Origin: Ichthyophonus hoferi
Lineage: Eukaryota; Opisthokonta; Ichthyosporea; Ichthyophonida; Ichthyophonidae
Assembly: GCA_002751075.1 (NCBI GenBank)
Contig: NAOQ01000012.1
Span: 299,181-309,817, forward strand
Length of the DNA stretch: 10,637 nucleotides
Reading direction: 5' to 3'
Part shown: positions 1 to 7,264 of the stretch, in pieces
How positions within the stretch are numbered: the stretch's first letter is position 1
How the letters are laid out: every line of letters starts with the position of its first letter
The notes under the pieces: model-generated
What the model was told of the DNA's origin: nothing
Databases searched by the model: none
The model's input: the letters and a program-made list of their open reading frames with translations, nothing else
Made by a program: the position numbers and the translations under genes

Positions 1-14
1 TAACCAGTGCTTAC

Positions 15-134
15 TTGGTAATCCAGAATATCCTTTAATAGAAGGTAAAGCATTCTTAAGGACTTTTTAACTTGGTCAACGGCATAATGGTACAGCTGAT
101 CGTCCAATAATTGCGCTTCGCGTCTTCTAGTCAT
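15..134 (-). CDS. Internal exon 3 of 3 seen, SPX-domain gene; gene continues off the left edge
   Basis: 120 nt, exactly 40 codons, both junctions in phase 0, acceptor TTGTTGTAG and donor GTAAGC. The encoded segment begins MTRRREAQLLDDQLYHYAVD and ends with a helix QVKKSLRMLYLLLKDILDYQ. In XPR1 the corresponding helix reads roughly [21 protein letters not shown] and is followed by LNxTGFRKILKKxDK, the lysine-rich segment that binds inositol pyrophosphate or phosphate. Here that segment would lie in the next exon, outside the window, so ligand-binding residues cannot be checked. Known of the family: SPX domains sense phosphate through inositol pyrophosphates, and XPR1/SYG1 adds an EXS membrane domain that exports phosphate. 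Whether this gene has an EXS domain, a VTC domain or another partner cannot be seen. The similarity is judged by eye, is modest, and could be wrong. Confidence 0.6.
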
Positions 135-189
135 CTACAACACAATAAAGGAATAAATTTGAGCATCTGCTTGCATGATAGTATGTATG

Positions 190-325
190 ATAGTATGTAT
201 GATAGTATGTATGATAGTAGATAGAATAGTATGTAGGATAGTATATAGGAGAGTATGATAGTATGTATGATAGTATGTATGATAGTAGATAGAATAGTAT
301 GTAGGATAGTATATAGGAGAGTATG
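190..325. repeat. Perfect 68-bp tandem duplication inside a GTATGTATGATA-type minisatellite
   Basis: Positions 190-257 and 258-325 are identical base for base by direct comparison. Each unit is built from smaller ATAGTATGTATG (12-bp) pieces plus a variant half (ATAGTAGATAGAATAGTATG). Partial copies of the small unit extend left to about 178 and right to about 332. No difference between the two copies means a recent duplication or strong homogenisation. Confidence 0.92.
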
Positions 326-330
326 GTAGT

Positions 331-343
331 ATGCATATATATG

Positions 344-374
<31 letters not shown>

Positions 375-375
375 A
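331..375. repeat. (ATGT)n microsatellite with an AT-rich left flank
   Basis: ATGCATATATATGTATATAT leads into six or more GTAT units, ending GTATATAAAG. It abuts the 68-bp duplication and probably shares its origin by slippage. Confidence 0.9.
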
Positions 376-465
376 TAAAGAAATAATAAAAATAAGTCAT
401 CAGCAAATCATATCACAAGAAAAATAATCATAAGGAGAAACAACAGCAAAATAAAAAGTGCTTAC

Positions 466-626
466 TGGTGAAGGTGGTGCGGTTTCAAATTTTTCAAGGT
501 CTAGATGGTTAATTTTAAAATTGGAGCGATCGGAATTTTTATAAAATTCAACTTCAGTAGAAAGACCTAACTCCTCCATCTGAGTCCAGATCTCATGGTA
601 AATGCTACGGGCTTTCTGTAGTTGAC
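466..626 (-). CDS. Internal exon 2 of 3 seen, SPX-domain gene
   Basis: 161 nt, two bases plus 53 codons, between an ACACACAG acceptor and a GTAAGC donor. The single base left by the upstream exon plus its first two bases make a serine codon, so the frame is uninterrupted. Its first part continues the helix with QLQKARSIYHEIWTQMEEL. The rest (STEVEFYKNSDRSNFKINHL, then a Pro-rich TAPPSP end) looks like the variable linker found between helices of SPX domains, a region that varies greatly in length between family members. The two other reading frames contain stops, so this is the only frame that stays open across the exon. Confidence 0.62.
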
Positions 627-670
627 CTGTGTGTATATGTACATATGGTGTACATGACGTATGGTTAGAA

Positions 671-727
671 TGTATGTATGTATGTATGTATGTATGTATG
701 TATGTATGTATGTATGTATGTATGTAT
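671..727. repeat. (TGTA)n microsatellite, about 14 perfect units
   Basis: Uninterrupted TGTA units from 671 into the 720s, then a TATATGTGTGTATATA break. It lies in the intron near its acceptor; the transcript strand reads (TACA)n. Confidence 0.95.
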
Positions 728-744
728 ATGTGTGTATATATGTA

Positions 745-825
745 TGATGTATGTATGTATGTATGTATGTATGTATGTATATATATATATGTTCATAAGT
801 ATGCATACATATATATATATATACC
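745..825. repeat. Second TGTA array followed by two AT runs
   Basis: After a GATGT interruption the TGTA unit resumes at about 748-780, then (AT)n at 779-790, unique GTTCATAAGTATGC, then a second (AT)n at about 808-823. The near-palindromic AT runs could pair with each other. Confidence 0.9.
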
Positions 826-883
826 TGACTGGTGGCTATATTCAAATGAGGATTTGTATGAATAAATAAACAACTAGGCAAAG

Positions 884-917
884 AGATATATATAGAGATA
901 GATAGATAGATAGATAT
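884..917. repeat. (GATA)n microsatellite
   Basis: AGAGATATATATAGAGATA leads into five GATA units ending TATAAGG. On the transcript strand this is (TATC)n about 35 nt downstream of a donor. Confidence 0.9.
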
Positions 918-949
918 AAGGATAATAATAAGAGTGAGAACATCCTTAC

Positions 950-1020
950 TGTCATAATGACTATCCACTTTTTCGAACTCACACTTAAGTTGATGTTGAA
1001 ATGCCTTCATAGCAGCGCGA
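950..1020 (-). CDS. Internal exon 1 of 3 seen, SPX-domain (XPR1/SYG1-like) gene
   Basis: Most upstream exon visible for this minus-strand gene: 71 nt, 23 whole codons plus one base at each end. It follows a good acceptor (pyrimidine-rich stretch ending TTTTGCAG) and ends at a GTAAGG donor. It encodes a basic/acidic helix containing AMKAFQHQLKCEFEKVDSHY. SPX proteins carry a helix of the form 'F..KLE.EL.KVD.FY' in the middle of the domain, and EFEKVDSHYDSQLQKAR lines up with the XPR1/SYG1 stretch ELxKIDxFFxEKLxEAxR. The exon enters in phase 2, so a prior exon must exist. An ATG lies inside the exon, but the family alignment and the strong acceptor argue against it being the start. What is seen: splice signals and open phase. 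What is inferred: the family. Confidence 0.62.
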
Positions 1021-1591
1021 CTGCAAAACGAGTTATAAAGGAGAAGGGAGATTGGTACATATATACATGCATTATATATACACTCTACTACGTCATTATA
1101 TGGCTTAGACTATTGCTTAATATCTTTGTTCCTTTATAATTCATTTATCATACGCCATTAAATAATATGTAATGTTGTGATTAATTAAACTAAATTAAAA
1201 TGGGTTCGGATCCAATCAAACCTTGGTTATAAGTTATTTATATCAGATTATAATTGAATGACTATAATAATAACAAATACTGGTATATAGGAAATTAATA
1301 AAGCATGATGGTTGGACGAAATATATTTAAAATGAGTGTTAACCACACAAATAACTCATTAGCCCAGATACTATCTAAAATAAAAGCCAGCTTAAATATA
1401 ATTAAATGACTGGACTATCCATAGATGTAGAGTTTAACTTTTAAAAATACTGATTCTAATTAGCATTAATTATATGGACCAGTAGATGAGATGCTACACG
1501 ACAGGGAACCAATAAAACACACCTCTTATGAATACCAATTAAATAAATGACTAATTATATTAGAATATGATTGAGTAAGACAATAATTATA
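1021..1591. other. AT-rich stretch without a recognised exon; probable upstream intron or 5' flank of the SPX-type gene
   Basis: Stops were checked by eye on the minus strand between 1023 and 1150; no frame there offers the roughly 45-codon upstream exon an SPX domain needs. The first 20-30 nt are the pyrimidine tract of the next intron on the transcript strand. No repeat or other gene was seen. Confidence 0.5.
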
Positions 1592-1725
1592 TCACGTGAC
1601 TTCCCACCTGTCCCGCCCTGGTCGACTGGTCGAACCACTAAATAGAGACGTGCTCTCATCATCTAATGTTGTTGATCCTGAGAAAGTTAATCACTAATTA
1701 GTGACGGAGCGTTGTACGACGTACT
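1592..1725. other. GC-richer island with an E-box palindrome and a 14-bp perfect palindrome
   Basis: The base composition jumps here (CCCACCTGTCCCGCCCTGG and neighbours) against the AT-rich surroundings. It opens with TCACGTGA (1592-1599, containing the CACGTG E-box) and contains the perfect palindrome TCACTAATTAGTGA (1691-1704). On the minus strand it holds a short open stretch with two adjacent ATG codons (1657-1662). It could be a promoter or first-exon region of the SPX-type gene or a fragment of a dispersed repeat; nothing visible decides. Confidence 0.45.
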
Positions 1726-1750
1726 TCTTTTAAATTTTTTTTTTAAAAGA
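1726..1750. repeat. Perfect 9-bp hairpin with a T7 loop
   Basis: TCTTTTAAA (1726-1734) pairs with TTTAAAAGA (1742-1750) around seven T. It directly follows the GC-richer island. In AT-rich DNA such an inverted repeat can arise by chance, so no function is claimed. Confidence 0.8.
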
Positions 1751-2590
1751 CATGGTTGTGTGGGTGCGTGTTTTATTTGCCTTCTGGTATTGGTTGACTG
1801 TTATGCGATTTGATCAAGACAAATATTTACGCTTTAAATAATAAGGACATCACAATATTTTTCAAAGAATTCTCCTTTATAAAATTCGAAAATGAACATC
1901 TATATACTTAGAAATATGGGTCAATAATATAATGTAAGCTATACGGTTATGAATATGTAGGCCTAAATATTTACAAGCAGGTCTACCTTTAACTTTTATT
2001 TACAAATGATAATTGGTAGATGAGTATTGCGGCTGTTAATATCCCCATAATTATCCAACCATAATTAAGTGTTAATTTTTAAAAAACATCCATTTACGAC
2101 TATGTATAATGCATAAGATACTCTCTCCTTAGTTATTTATCTCTATATAGTGTAACATTTTCTTGTTTCTTGTTGATGTACATGTATATAAAGTTACTTA
2201 AGTGACACCATGTTCATATTTACAACTCTATCTACATCTATATCTCTGTCTTCCTAAATCATACTTTCTTATTGTAATATTAAACTGTTACATATCGATT
2301 GTTCTAGTATGTGGTAAGATTAGTTAAATAATGTACAACCTCTGTATTACAATCAAAGATCCCTATCGGAGGTCTATTACCTAATATCAACTCTAACAAA
2401 GCATATAAGCTGGAGCTAGACTGGTTCTGGGCCTGCGTTGTTGTTCAAAACCGTAGTGTATAAATCTATCTACGTAGTTAACTTGTACATCTTAGTCTAA
2501 GTGTGTTTGATTTTAGAGCATATATGAAACAATAATTAAGTAAATTATCTATCACATAAACTGACCTGATGTAAGATTAACGGAGGTGCT
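1751..2590. other. No gene recognised
   Basis: AT-rich sequence with many stops in the frames inspected, no long repeat, no RNA gene recognised. Confidence 0.5.
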
Positions 2591-2673
2591 TGCATTAGCA
2601 ATGCGAATATCGCGAACCAGCCTTCTGAGAAGCTGCAGAAACCTGTACTATTAGTATGTCTTGTAAAGACATA
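2591..2673. repeat. Three consecutive short perfect hairpins
   Basis: GCATT-AGC-AATGC (2592-2604), CTTCT-G-AGAAG (2622-2632, one-base centre, so better seen as part of the competing TTCTG/CAGAA pairing 2623-2640), and TATGTCTT-GTA-AAGACATA (2655-2673, 8-bp perfect stem). They lie in an 83-nt segment that is GC-richer than its surroundings. It might be a structured RNA or a protein-binding array; no known RNA family was recognised. Confidence 0.6.
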
Positions 2674-2960
2674 TGTGGGTATGTGTGTGCGTTATTCACA
2701 GAACAAAATATATATACATATATGCTTAATATTGTACAGAGTTGGCATATGTGTGTATGTATGTACTTATCTGTTCAATAATTAGTCATAAATACATGTA
2801 TTTGATCAATCGATATGTACTGTTGTGTGTTCTGGTCGCTAAAATAATAATACATGAATGGTCGTATGTATTACATGTACCTATGTAGGATATGCGTACT
2901 AAAATTATATCAATACCATCCTACATCTCATATTTGTGGATAATTGAGCAGGCAGATGTT

Positions 2961-3150
2961 ATTATATTACGCTATGTTATGTTGTGTTATGCTATGTTTT
3001 AATATATAATTTTATGTTATGTTTTTTTATGTTATGTTATGTTGTTATGTTATGTTATGTTATGCTATATTATATTGTGCTATGTTATATTTTATTATAT
3101 TATATTATATTATGCTATGTTATATTATGTTATATAGTATTGTACTATTA
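2961..3150. repeat. Degenerate TTATG pentanucleotide satellite
   Basis: Repeated TTATG/CTATG/TTATA units with a few TTGTG and T-run interruptions. The plus strand is almost free of C in this stretch. The first half is dominated by TTATG, the second decays into TATTA units out to about 3200. The open frames across it are translations of the repeat and not genes. Confidence 0.88.
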
Positions 3151-3199
3151 TCCTATTATCTTATTATAGTATATATAGTACTGTACCATTACCCTATTA

Positions 3200-3564
3200 T
3201 ACTATTAAGAAATATATTTTTTCTTTCATACTGTCATATTATTATTCTTGCCAGGTGTGGTACATAGCTTATAGTAATAACATAACAGTGTACGTGCAGG
3301 TGGCCGAGTAAACTATAATTTAAAGGAAAAGGTAAAAGGTTGGTAAGCATCTAACTAAATATATGGATGCGTGTGTGTGTATTAATATGAAATATGTAAA
3401 AAAAATTATACATGGATAGGTAAGCTTTATTTTCTTATCTGTCATATACGCTATCTTGTACAATCATATACAGTAACATCGCTCCAAATACTAAAACTTG
3501 CAATAAGAACAGCAGAATGAAAAACGATATTTTTTGATGTGAACAATGTGATTGCAATGATCAT
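3200..3564. other. No gene recognised
   Basis: AT-rich unique sequence after the satellite; short GT and A runs only. Confidence 0.5.
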
Positions 3565-3840
3565 TTGGATATTAGATTTACTATAAAATTACATCACACA
3601 CACCCCTACACAAACATGACCCTTTACCTTATAATTTATATACTTGGATCTCCATATTGGCAGAGCATGACAGTCAATATACTTAATAAACTTTGTCATT
3701 CTACTAGAAGATATATAACTCTATTAATGAAAGGGGATAATTCAGCTACATCGCCCCATCATATCTACTACGGCGTATATTTATCAACACATAATATAAT
3801 AAAATGCAATATAGATATATCTATGAGTACGTATGAGTGA
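3565..3840 (+). mobile_element. Possible fossil of an LTR-retrotransposon integrase end (weak)
   Basis: A 92-codon open stretch whose best-looking part reads NSATSPHHIYYGVYLS. Ty3/Gypsy-type integrases have a conserved late core segment of the form 'N.STG.SP..L.YG..P', preceded by a helix rich in L and hydrophobic spacing, and this peptide follows that pattern loosely. No long terminal repeats, reverse transcriptase or other part of such an element was found nearby, so if real it is an isolated old and broken fragment. The alternative is a chance open frame in AT-rich DNA. Confidence 0.2.
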
Positions 3841-4184
3841 CAATATATTCAGGTATATGCGCAGTTCATGATTTGGTAGCTTTGATTTGTTTGTTTTCTG
3901 ATAATAATGGTGCGTTACGGTATCGGTGGGATGCGATATGCGCCAATAAACTTCAAGATAAATTTATAGGCACATTTATTGGATGGTAGCGATACAGATT
4001 TTGGGTTGACTAAAAATTAAACACATAGTTAAGGATAAAAAACACTTATGTGTGCTTTAATGGCATATTTTTCTAAAAACCAAAAATTTAATTGCAAAAT
4101 TACAGTTATTTTAGTTATTAAGTTTCTTACCACAATACAGCTTAAACTATCAGAAATTTACTTTAGTAGGAATTGTGCATCTAG
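3841..4184. other. No gene recognised
   Basis: Contains a brief GC-richer spot around 3908-3952 (GGTGCGTTACGGTATCGGTG) that starts an ATG frame of about 20 codons ending in a stop; too short to call. Confidence 0.5.
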
Positions 4185-4484
4185 GACAAGAGCGTAAAAC
4201 GTACGTGTGACCTTTTACCCATCATTGTTACATTTCTGTTTAGTGACAGAGCCCAATCAATAGTAATATTTATTAGCGTGGATGGTGGAGTATCATTTAT
4301 TGGATCAAGAAGTGCAATTACATGCGTGTACATAAATAAACATGGAACTGTGGAATGTGTATTTCTAGATAGTACCGGTGACCATAATATAGTAAATATT
4401 TACAATATATATATATTTCACTTTTTGAGAGGGTGGTCTGTGTCGGAATTCTTGTATAAAAGAATAAAAACAACTTTATTATAG
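4185..4484 (+). other. Unrecognised open stretch, 99 codons, no convincing start
   Basis: Open from just after a stop to TAG at 4482-4484. The residues look protein-like in places (SVDGGVSFIGSRSAITCVYI, then HGTVECVFLDSTGDHNIVN) with alternating hydrophobics that suggest beta-strands, but the tail becomes Ile/Tyr-rich through an AT run. The first ATG in frame lies late and there is no clear splice signal at the left edge. It could be an exon, a decayed coding fragment or chance; a 99-codon opening is uncommon at this base composition. No family recognised. Confidence 0.25.
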
Positions 4485-5386
4485 CTTTTACTGATTGGTC
4501 CAAAAGATGCATTCCAACAATGAAACAAGTACGTCAAAATTAAAATCTGGTAGAGAGGCAGTGTGATTGAATATCAGTTAAACAATAATAAGAACTGTTG
4601 GCGTAGGACTTAAGGGATGTCAAACCTATAGCCAATGCAATAACAATAAAACTCGGAAAAATTTGTTGGAAATGCCATTCTCTCCAAGGTCGGTCCAAAT
4701 TAACTAATTGAGTTCAGGTTGTCATGCCAGATATAAAATATAGGGGATGGTATTATAATTATATTATTATCAATCAACAATGCGCTATAAATAAATGACT
4801 AAACGTAGCCTAGGTAGTTCTATGTGGGTCAACGTGTTATCAATGTATTATGGAAAATAAAGTGAAATCGCATAATACCTCTTGGACTTGCTCATGTGTA
4901 CACTCCGTGAAGCACACACCAACTCGCGCATAATCTACATGTGCTTCGATTTATTCTTAGCAGAGTTATCTATAAGTGCCACTTATGTGATGTAATTACA
5001 AAGTTCCATCTTTTGAAGATTAAACCAATTATTGAAAAGAAAAAAAAATTGTAAAAATCAATATGAAAACAAATGATGAGACAAGGCTTGGACTATGAAA
5101 ATCAAGTATATTGACGTGCAGTTCATATGCAACCTATGGCTTGAGATGTTTTAATAATTTATAAACCAATATTTGACTAGCTTTATTTAAACAGGATAGA
5201 TTTCATCAATGATTTCAAACCCAATAAACGTACCAAAATTAAAAGCAATTATTCACTAAACTAGTTCATTCTTGAAATTATTCGGTTGTATTTCGTTTCC
5301 TACCAAGGGTCATAGATTAGTTATTTTCATTGATTTATGATTTATATCACTTTTTACTTGAACATTCTCTTTGCAGGGAAAATTAG
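4485..5386. other. No gene recognised
   Basis: AT-rich unique sequence. A TTCTCTTTGCAG|GG acceptor-like string occurs at 5365-5376 on the plus strand, but the frames after it close quickly, so no exon is called. Confidence 0.45.
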
Positions 5387-5700
5387 AGGTTAATTCCGGT
5401 AAACTTCTCAGCACTTGGCTAAGCCTCTGTGTTTCAACCGTTATAAGTGTCGGAATCTATGGTGCTGGTAGATTTTGCTTCACTGTCTAAGGGCATAGAT
5501 TGTCTGTTTTTGGAATCGCTAGAGCTGGAGTTTAGTTCCTACAAAATGTTTCTAGATGTATCCTTTTCACTGTCAGAAGAGTGTTTAACCCGTAACTTCT
5601 TTTTGCCCACGAATCATATCTTAATTGCTGAGGCTATAGGCGATTTCCGCACAACTCTAGTAATTGTAGCTGTAGATACCTCTTTCCTTCTTGCTACCAT
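5387..5700 (-). pseudogene. Coding remnant of a basic-then-serine/acidic protein, minus strand
   Basis: Read from an ATG at 5698-5700 on the minus strand, this frame has clear protein-like composition: a basic start (MVARRKEVSTATITRVVRKS), a lysine cluster followed by an acidic serine run (GKKKLRVKHSSDSEKD), then SSSSDSKNRQSMPLDSEAK and STSTIDSDTYN. This is typical of intrinsically disordered nuclear or regulatory proteins with a possible nuclear-localisation cluster and acidic Ser sites. A few in-frame stops interrupt it, so it is decayed or broken by introns that were not resolved. The plus-strand frame over the same bases (hydrophobic, 5447-5716) is probably its shadow. No family identified. 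Confidence 0.35.
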
Positions 5701-5716
5701 AACAACCTCTCAATAA

Positions 5717-6977
5717 AGAACCTAAGAATTAAGGTCTTTTGTACGAATATTTAACTCATTCAACACATATAACAGTCAGGATTCAGAATAAGCTTGTAGT
5801 TGCTAGTTATATAATTGTTGATTCCAGTCAATATCAGTTGGCTGAGTGATAAAAAGTATACTCTTGCAAAAGTACCTAACCTGATGGATCGCTAACATCT
5901 AATCAGCACATAATGTCCAATAATGTTCAAAGATTATATACAGAGCCAAAGAGTCACTCTGGATGCTATGCATCATCATGCATGCACTATGTGCAATGAT
6001 GAAATGCCAAATGACTATCGCTAGTTAAATTAACCATGGAAAATTTATGCTCTAGACTGCACTAAACATCTAGTCCTAGTTAGCTATAATTAGTGGCGTT
6101 AGGTAATTAATTAATTATCATTAATTTATATCTAGCTCTGAATTATCGATTGAATCTTCATACTAAACTGTACAGAATATTTAGATATGCAATCCTACGT
6201 GAACAATATGCATTTTTTGTATAAGACATCATGAACCATACAACCTAACACAGGTAGAAGCTAAAATATTTCAACAATAAGTGCAACAAGAGACAAATAT
6301 TATTAATCTTGGAATATCTATGCTGCTATATAGGTATGTTCGTCTATATATATATATATGTTTGAGTTATATGCGTATTTAAATGATTTGTAAAAAATAA
6401 ATAGGCACTCATTGCTATTCTCTCACATATTGTTCCTATATATGTGGACTCACTATGCATCCCAGTATTTAAAAATAAGGTGATAACATCAATCGAAAAT
6501 AAATACTAAAGAAACATACAACTATAGATTTATAGTATATACTACCCAGTTAGGCATATACTGGTATACTCATAAAATATCGATATTAATGTTGAGGTTA
6601 TAGGTAAGAATATTACAAGATGTACAATTTAGTTAATGGAAATCTTAATTTAGATAAAACATTATTTACATCAACCTGGTGTTGCAGCTTATACCACATA
6701 CTTCCTATAAATATACATATAACTATAACATAAGCAACATTAAACTATTACTAATTTTAAAACTATACTTGCTGTCAAATTTTCTTGGTGATATTTAGAT
6801 CATCATAGGTTAGAAGAACTAACTGGGGCATTTTATATATTTGTTCACGTGTATTAAGAATAGGCGCCGGTATTCTTTACGGTTCTAAACATATGCATGA
6901 TTAGCAAACGGTCACTACGAGGTTAATCTGCTGGAAATATCAAAAAAAATAAACTAAATATATGGCAGGCGCCCGAT
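5717..6977. other. No gene recognised
   Basis: AT-rich sequence. It contains a hairpin-prone segment at 5971-6001, a TTAA-type run at 6105-6119, a short (TA)n at about 6344-6358, and GC-rich spots GGCGCC (6864) and GGCGCCC (6968). Confidence 0.5.
5971..6001. repeat. Nested inverted repeat
   Basis: TGCAC (5983-5987) and GTGCA (5991-5995) form a 5-bp stem with a TAT loop. CATCAT (5971-5976) and ATGATG (5996-6001) extend it across a six-base bulge. Short and possibly chance. Confidence 0.6.
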
Positions 6978-6990
6978 TATAAATATAAAA
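6978..6990 (+). promoter_or_regulatory. TATA-box-like run upstream of the lysine-rich open stretch
   Basis: TATAAATATAAAA ends 37 bases before the ATG at 7028. Such runs are common by chance in this AT-rich DNA; it is noted only because of its position and the GC-rich GGCGCCCG just before it. Confidence 0.2.
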
Positions 6991-7027
6991 CCACCATATT
7001 TCTGTATGAGACTCTTTGGGCTAGATT

Positions 7028-7231
7028 ATGGCCAAAAAGAACAGAAAGCTTGTTCAGAAGAAGAAAGAACTGAATATACTAGCATATGTTCATAAAGAAC
7101 ATACATTCATCCCATAAACCAAAGATACTGCTGATACTGAAAAGGCATTCATTTCTATTGGTATGGTAGAATCCAATAGGCTCAGAATTAGAGTAAACGC
7201 AAGAGAAGAGACAACAATTATTATCCAATAG
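7028..7231 (+). pseudogene. Lysine-rich coding remnant of unknown family
   Basis: From the ATG at 7028 the frame reads MAKKNRKLVQKKKELNIL, then VHKEHTFIP and a stop at 7115-7117. The same frame then continues open for 37 codons (TEKAFISIGMVESNRLRIRV, then NAREETTIII) to a second stop at 7229. Both halves have real-protein composition, rich in charged residues against an Ile/Tyr/Asn background, so one broken small gene is a reasonable reading. The alternative is two chance frames. A TATA-like run precedes it. No homolog recognised. Confidence 0.28.
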
Positions 7232-7264
7232 ATCACATTTGATTTATGAACTAATTTACCTTAC

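Larger units (their letters stand above)
135..465 (-). other. Intron of the SPX-type gene, 331 nt, microsatellite-filled
   Basis: Phase-0 GT-AG intron (GTAAGC ... TTGTAG). More than half of it is simple sequence: an ATGT run next to a GTATGTATGATA-type complex repeat including a perfect 68-bp duplication. The sequence just before the acceptor (about 135-175) is unique and moderately pyrimidine-rich. The 90 nt after the donor are unique and A-rich when read on the plus strand. Confidence 0.65.
627..949 (-). other. Intron of the SPX-type gene, 323 nt, microsatellite-filled
   Basis: Phase-1 GT-AG intron (GTAAGG ... CACACAG). It carries two TATG arrays, an AT run and a GATA run. On the transcript strand a TTCTAACC sequence (plus 662-669), a good branch-point match, sits about 35-40 nt before the acceptor, just outside the microsatellite, which supports the splice model. 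Confidence 0.65.

Noticed and set aside
177-330. CRISPR-like regular repeats
   Set aside because: No unique spacers; it is a nested minisatellite in a eukaryotic intron.
127-406. Two minus-strand open frames rich in Ile/Tyr/Ser/His
   Set aside because: They are translations of the GTATGTATGATA minisatellite and lie inside an intron.
629-869. Two plus-strand frames of MYVC/YVCM repeats
   Set aside because: Translation of the TGTA microsatellite only.
567-1010. 147-codon minus-strand open frame
   Set aside because: It runs from the exon at 950-1020 straight through the microsatellite intron into a wrong frame of the next exon; the splice signals and SPX-like frame explain the region better.
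957-1139. Plus-strand 60-codon frame
   Set aside because: Antisense shadow of the exon at 950-1020 extended into AT-rich DNA.
1198-1222. GGTTCGGATCC, which resembles a tRNA B box
   Set aside because: The T-arm has a mismatch, and no acceptor stem, anticodon arm or A box was found at the right distance on the same strand.
2984-3267. Two plus-strand frames of Leu/Cys/Tyr repeats
   Set aside because: Translation of the TTATG satellite.
4318-4512. Minus-strand 64-codon frame
   Set aside because: Opposes the more protein-like plus-strand opening 4185-4484 and has no recognisable features.
5447-5716. Plus-strand 89-codon hydrophobic frame
   Set aside because: It starts at a GTG and mirrors the minus-strand serine/acidic stretch, which has the more convincing composition.
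6966-6976. GGCGCCCG resembling a lysine-tRNA primer-binding site
   Set aside because: Only eight or nine bases match, and no terminal repeats or other element parts flank it.
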